Assembly (NCBI GenBank): GCA_030770545.1
Contig: CM061100.1
Location: forward strand, 4,595,501 to 4,659,500
Origin: Macropodus opercularis
Taxonomy: Eukaryota; Chordata; Actinopteri; Anabantiformes; Osphronemidae
Length of the DNA stretch: 64,000 nt
Direction: 5' to 3'
Notes under the pieces: generated by a model
Databases searched by the model: none
What the model was told of the DNA's origin: nothing
The model's input: only the letters and a program-made list of their open reading frames with translations
Shown: in pieces, positions 61,150 through 64,000 of the stretch
How positions within the stretch are numbered: position 1 is the stretch's first letter
Layout of the letters: each line of letters begins with the position of its first letter
Translations under genes and position numbers: made by a program

Positions 61150-63489
61150 AGGACAAGGCTTGCTGAGGAAATGTGGAGGTTTTTAACGTAAACCGGCGTC
61201 TGGATGACCTGTGGAAATGTAGACGAAAGCAGACGGAGCACATCTGGAATCAGGAAAGAGAAATGGATCAGGTGTGCGTTGTGTTCTGTGCTAAATTCAA
61301 CAGATGTAAAAGAACTTCAAAACAAGAATAAAAACATTTTAAGTACACTTTTAAGTAAAGTCAACAAGGCTTATCCAAGTTGTCCAAAGTTCAGTCCAGG
61401 TTTTTTCTTGCTGATTGTGGGATGAGAGCAGCTGCACATGTATGAGAGAGCAGCAAAGGAAAAGCACCTCTGTGGTAACATTTTCTATGTTAGGAGCTAT
61501 TTTCTTTACATTGTCTCAGATGAAGTTGGACGCGTGTAAGCTCTGAGCTGAAAAAGCATAAAGCTCCGTGACGGATCAGTTTTACGAACCTCATGTGTCT
61601 AAGGTGAATCCTTTTCTCAGACGAATGTGTCCTGCTGCTCCAAGCTCCTCTGTGTTCTCTACTCATTCCCTTTTACATCAGTGCATATTCGTCGCAGTCT
61701 TGCCTCCGAACAGTTCGAGTCCAGCGGTGCAACCTCAACTGCAAGTTGATGGCGTGATCCGCTTGGTGCCGTCCCATCCAAGTCTTTATGTAGACAGAGC
61801 AAGGTTTGGACAAACAGCCAGTTCCACATTAGTGATAAGCTACAGGGGAAGTATTGATCGACCCTGACCAGAGGTAGAGGCTGAGGAGTGGAGGAGGGGA
61901 GAACCAAAAACTGCCTTGGTGAAGCAAGAGGGACTGAAAACCAAGGTCCCAGTGAAAGTCATCCCGAGCTCAGTGTCACAGGTTTGACTGAGTCTGTGAT
62001 GATTCACAGTAAAAGACAAGGGAATTTCTGATACATATGGAGAAGAGGGGAAAAGATTTGTCAAGAAAGACGAACAGCAGGAACCAGAAGATCGTGGGGT
62101 CCAACTAATAAGATGCAGAAAATATTGATGCTCAGAAAGTCAAATGTGTCGCGTGTTTACTCCATATCTTCACACTTCGTTTCATAAGGACTCATTATAA
62201 TCTTAATTAATTAATAACACAAGATAAATACACGGTTTTTAGCCTGTGCTGGACGGAGGTCAGCGTGGGCACTGTGACCGCATGCTGCTCACGACCCGAA
62301 CCACCAGGGAGGTTAATGAGAAATAAAAAGGTCATCATTAGATTCAAACCCAACTTTAGATACTGATTTTTTGATTATGTTGCAACATTGCTTAACCATA
62401 TCACTAAAATAAGCAGAAATGCCTACAAACACAGGCTGCACTTGTATTGATTCAGCAGTGTGTACCCTGCAGTGAGCACTGGGACCTGAGCTTGGAAGCG
62501 TTTAACACTTTAGTTTTATGTTTTGTTTATGTTTTATTTAAACAGATTTAACGCTAACACATAAGTGGTGTTGAAACACTATCATTCACTTTGTATCGAG
62601 CTCAGGGCCAAACGGGGTTGCATGAAGGTCGGAGCTGTGACCTAACAGAAACAGAGGCCCGTGAGGTCACACAAAAGGTCAAACTCTGAGGCCTCACCTT
62701 TATCCCAATGAAAAAGCTTTTAACAGGACAAGAGGAGTTGAAGATTCCCGGAGAACCACTCTCATGTGGTGGAATGTTTTAGACGGCAGATCTAGAGAAC
62801 AGTTGGCTCTTACTTTGTTTGTGACCAGATCGAGGTTAGGAGGGCTTGATAAAATGTCCCCGGACTGGCAGGGTGGCTTTTATTTGCTTGTCCTTGGACC
62901 TGATAACTCTAGACCGCCTGTGTGAATGAACTGAGGTCCCTTCACCACGCCACTCACACACGCACACACAGACACAAGGAAGCAGCAGCAAGAGTTGTAA
63001 ATCATTTAATTTCACGTACCTGCATGGTTTCATAATCAAACCTCATTTACCTTTGAGCATTGATACAAAAATGTAAACAGCTGTTCAAACGTTTAAGGTC
63101 AGAAAAGATGATTTACTAACATCAAACTGAACAGATACGCCTTGAAATTATGTTGTGATTTACTAAGATTAATTAATTAAGAGAAACACCTTTAATAATT
63201 ATGAACCAGGTATGTTTTCAAAAACCTGAAGGACAGTCGAAGTGATTAATATATTTATTGGTGCATGTAAAATTAAACTATAACTAAAAAACTTGGTGTT
63301 TTGCATTTGTCTTTATATATGAAAAAGGGTAAAAAGTACAACGTTGCCCTATTAAGGACAAAGTAGCCCTTTGATGTTGATCAGTAATACTTCTCTTAAA
63401 TGTAACACATACATATATTTATATATCATGAAAGAACTTAAATTGTTCACCAGTACAAACATGTTGAGTGCATTTTCCTGACGCTGTTT
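61150..63489. other. mir-122 upstream region and nedd4l 3' UTR
   Basis: This contains the likely pri-miR-122 promoter on the minus strand and, from about 63250 up to 63489, the nedd4l 3' UTR (AATAAA on the minus strand at 63254-63259). Two AGGTCA half-sites occur at 62664-62669 and 62676-62681. No other gene was seen. Confidence 0.5.
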
Positions 63490-63592
63490 TCAGTCGACCC
63501 CCTCGAAGACCTGCGCGTTCTCCACAGCCATGAGGAGTTTCTCTCTCAGGACCTCAAATGATTCGTATGAGGGCAGATCCAAACGGTTAAAG
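63490..63592 (-). CDS. nedd4l: NEDD4-like E3 ubiquitin ligase, last coding exon (partial)
   Basis: The minus strand from an acceptor CCTCAG/CTTTAACC at 63592 reads FNRLDLPSYESFEVL, REKLLMAVENAQVFEGVD and stop at 63490. This is the extreme C-terminus of the HECT domain of NEDD4L, the ligase that ubiquitinates ENaC and other channels through PY motifs. Only about 34 residues lie in this window; the catalytic Cys and WW domains are beyond the right edge. NEDD4 itself ends similarly, but the neighbours mir-122 and alpk2 point to nedd4l. Confidence 0.9.
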
Positions 63593-63884
63593 CTGAGGGA
63601 ACACGTGCATCGATACGTTTCAAAAAGGTAACAACGTTTAAAGGTGGACCGGCACAAATTAACATCTTTATCTTCATTATTTAGTGCTAGATGCCAAATG
63701 TTAGGATGCCAACATCATAAACTACGATGGTGATTATGGACACAATAACAGCCGCTTAGCATTAGCATATTAATATTGTCACTGGCATGTGTGATGTCCC
63801 TTTACTGTGAAGTCAGGATTTAGTCTGAAGCGCAGCTGTGGCTGAGTTCAGCCTCAAAGCTGCTAGCATGACAGTAAACTCCTG

Positions 63885-63888
<4 letters not shown>

Positions 63889-63951
<63 letters not shown>
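63889..63951. repeat. (GT)n microsatellite
   Basis: About 31 uninterrupted GT units inside the last nedd4l intron. Likely polymorphic. Confidence 0.97.
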
Positions 63952-63952
<1 letters not shown>

Positions 63953-64000
63953 TGACATACCATGTATAAGTTCTTGGCAGTTTATCTGGTGTCCCCCACT

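Overview
The window is vertebrate nuclear DNA from a teleost fish, probably a percomorph. It shows GT-AG introns, many only about 80-300 bp long, fish-type L1 and L2-like repeats, and a (GT)n microsatellite. Its gene order matches the human 18q21.3 neighbourhood NEDD4L - MIR122 - ALPK2 - ZNF532 - OACYL - GRP - RAX - CPLX4 - LMAN1. I assigned genes by reading the translated exons against remembered family features. No database search was possible.

Layout, left to right. 1-1980 is intergenic. lman1 (+, 13 exons, 2230-9247) is an ER-Golgi cargo lectin. cplx4 (+, 3 exons, 10286-13925) is a farnesylated retinal complexin. rax/rx3 (+, 3 exons, 16455-18056) is the eye-field homeobox gene, with an Otx/Sox-like element just upstream. 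grp (-, 3 exons, 20058-19287) is the gastrin-releasing-peptide precursor. 20060-26390 is non-coding. znf532 (+, 8 coding exons, 26392-32168) is a multi-zinc-finger protein. oacyl (+, 15 exons, 34699-38418) is an intact NRF/acyltransferase-3 membrane enzyme. alpk2 (+, 10 coding exons, 54134-60039) is an alpha-kinase. mir-122 lies on the minus strand at 61074-61149. The last coding exon of nedd4l (-, 63490-63592) ends the gene content. All multi-exon models for the complete genes close in frame.

The unusual region is 39900-50900, between oacyl and alpk2. It looks like a non-coding, spliced locus with an E2F/CCAAT promoter, tiny exons and two apparent introns of about 50 nt. One intron holds seven identical copies of a 16-bp dyad motif spaced at multiples of about 10 bp. 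After these come four good copies, and one decayed copy, of a roughly 1-kb monomer. Each good monomer carries a 220-250-nt inverted-repeat element with a conserved core (GGGAGGCCTCCCAGCAGGGG). A 3-kb 5'-truncated L1, with a 19-bp target-site duplication and a perfect 30-bp palindrome at its 5' junction, has inserted into the fourth copy. Just downstream lies an orphan immunoglobulin heavy-chain V pseudogene with a recognisable 23-bp-spacer recombination signal and an adjacent CTCF-like site. SEC11C and MALT1, expected in this neighbourhood from human synteny, are not present, and znf532-oacyl appears inverted relative to human.
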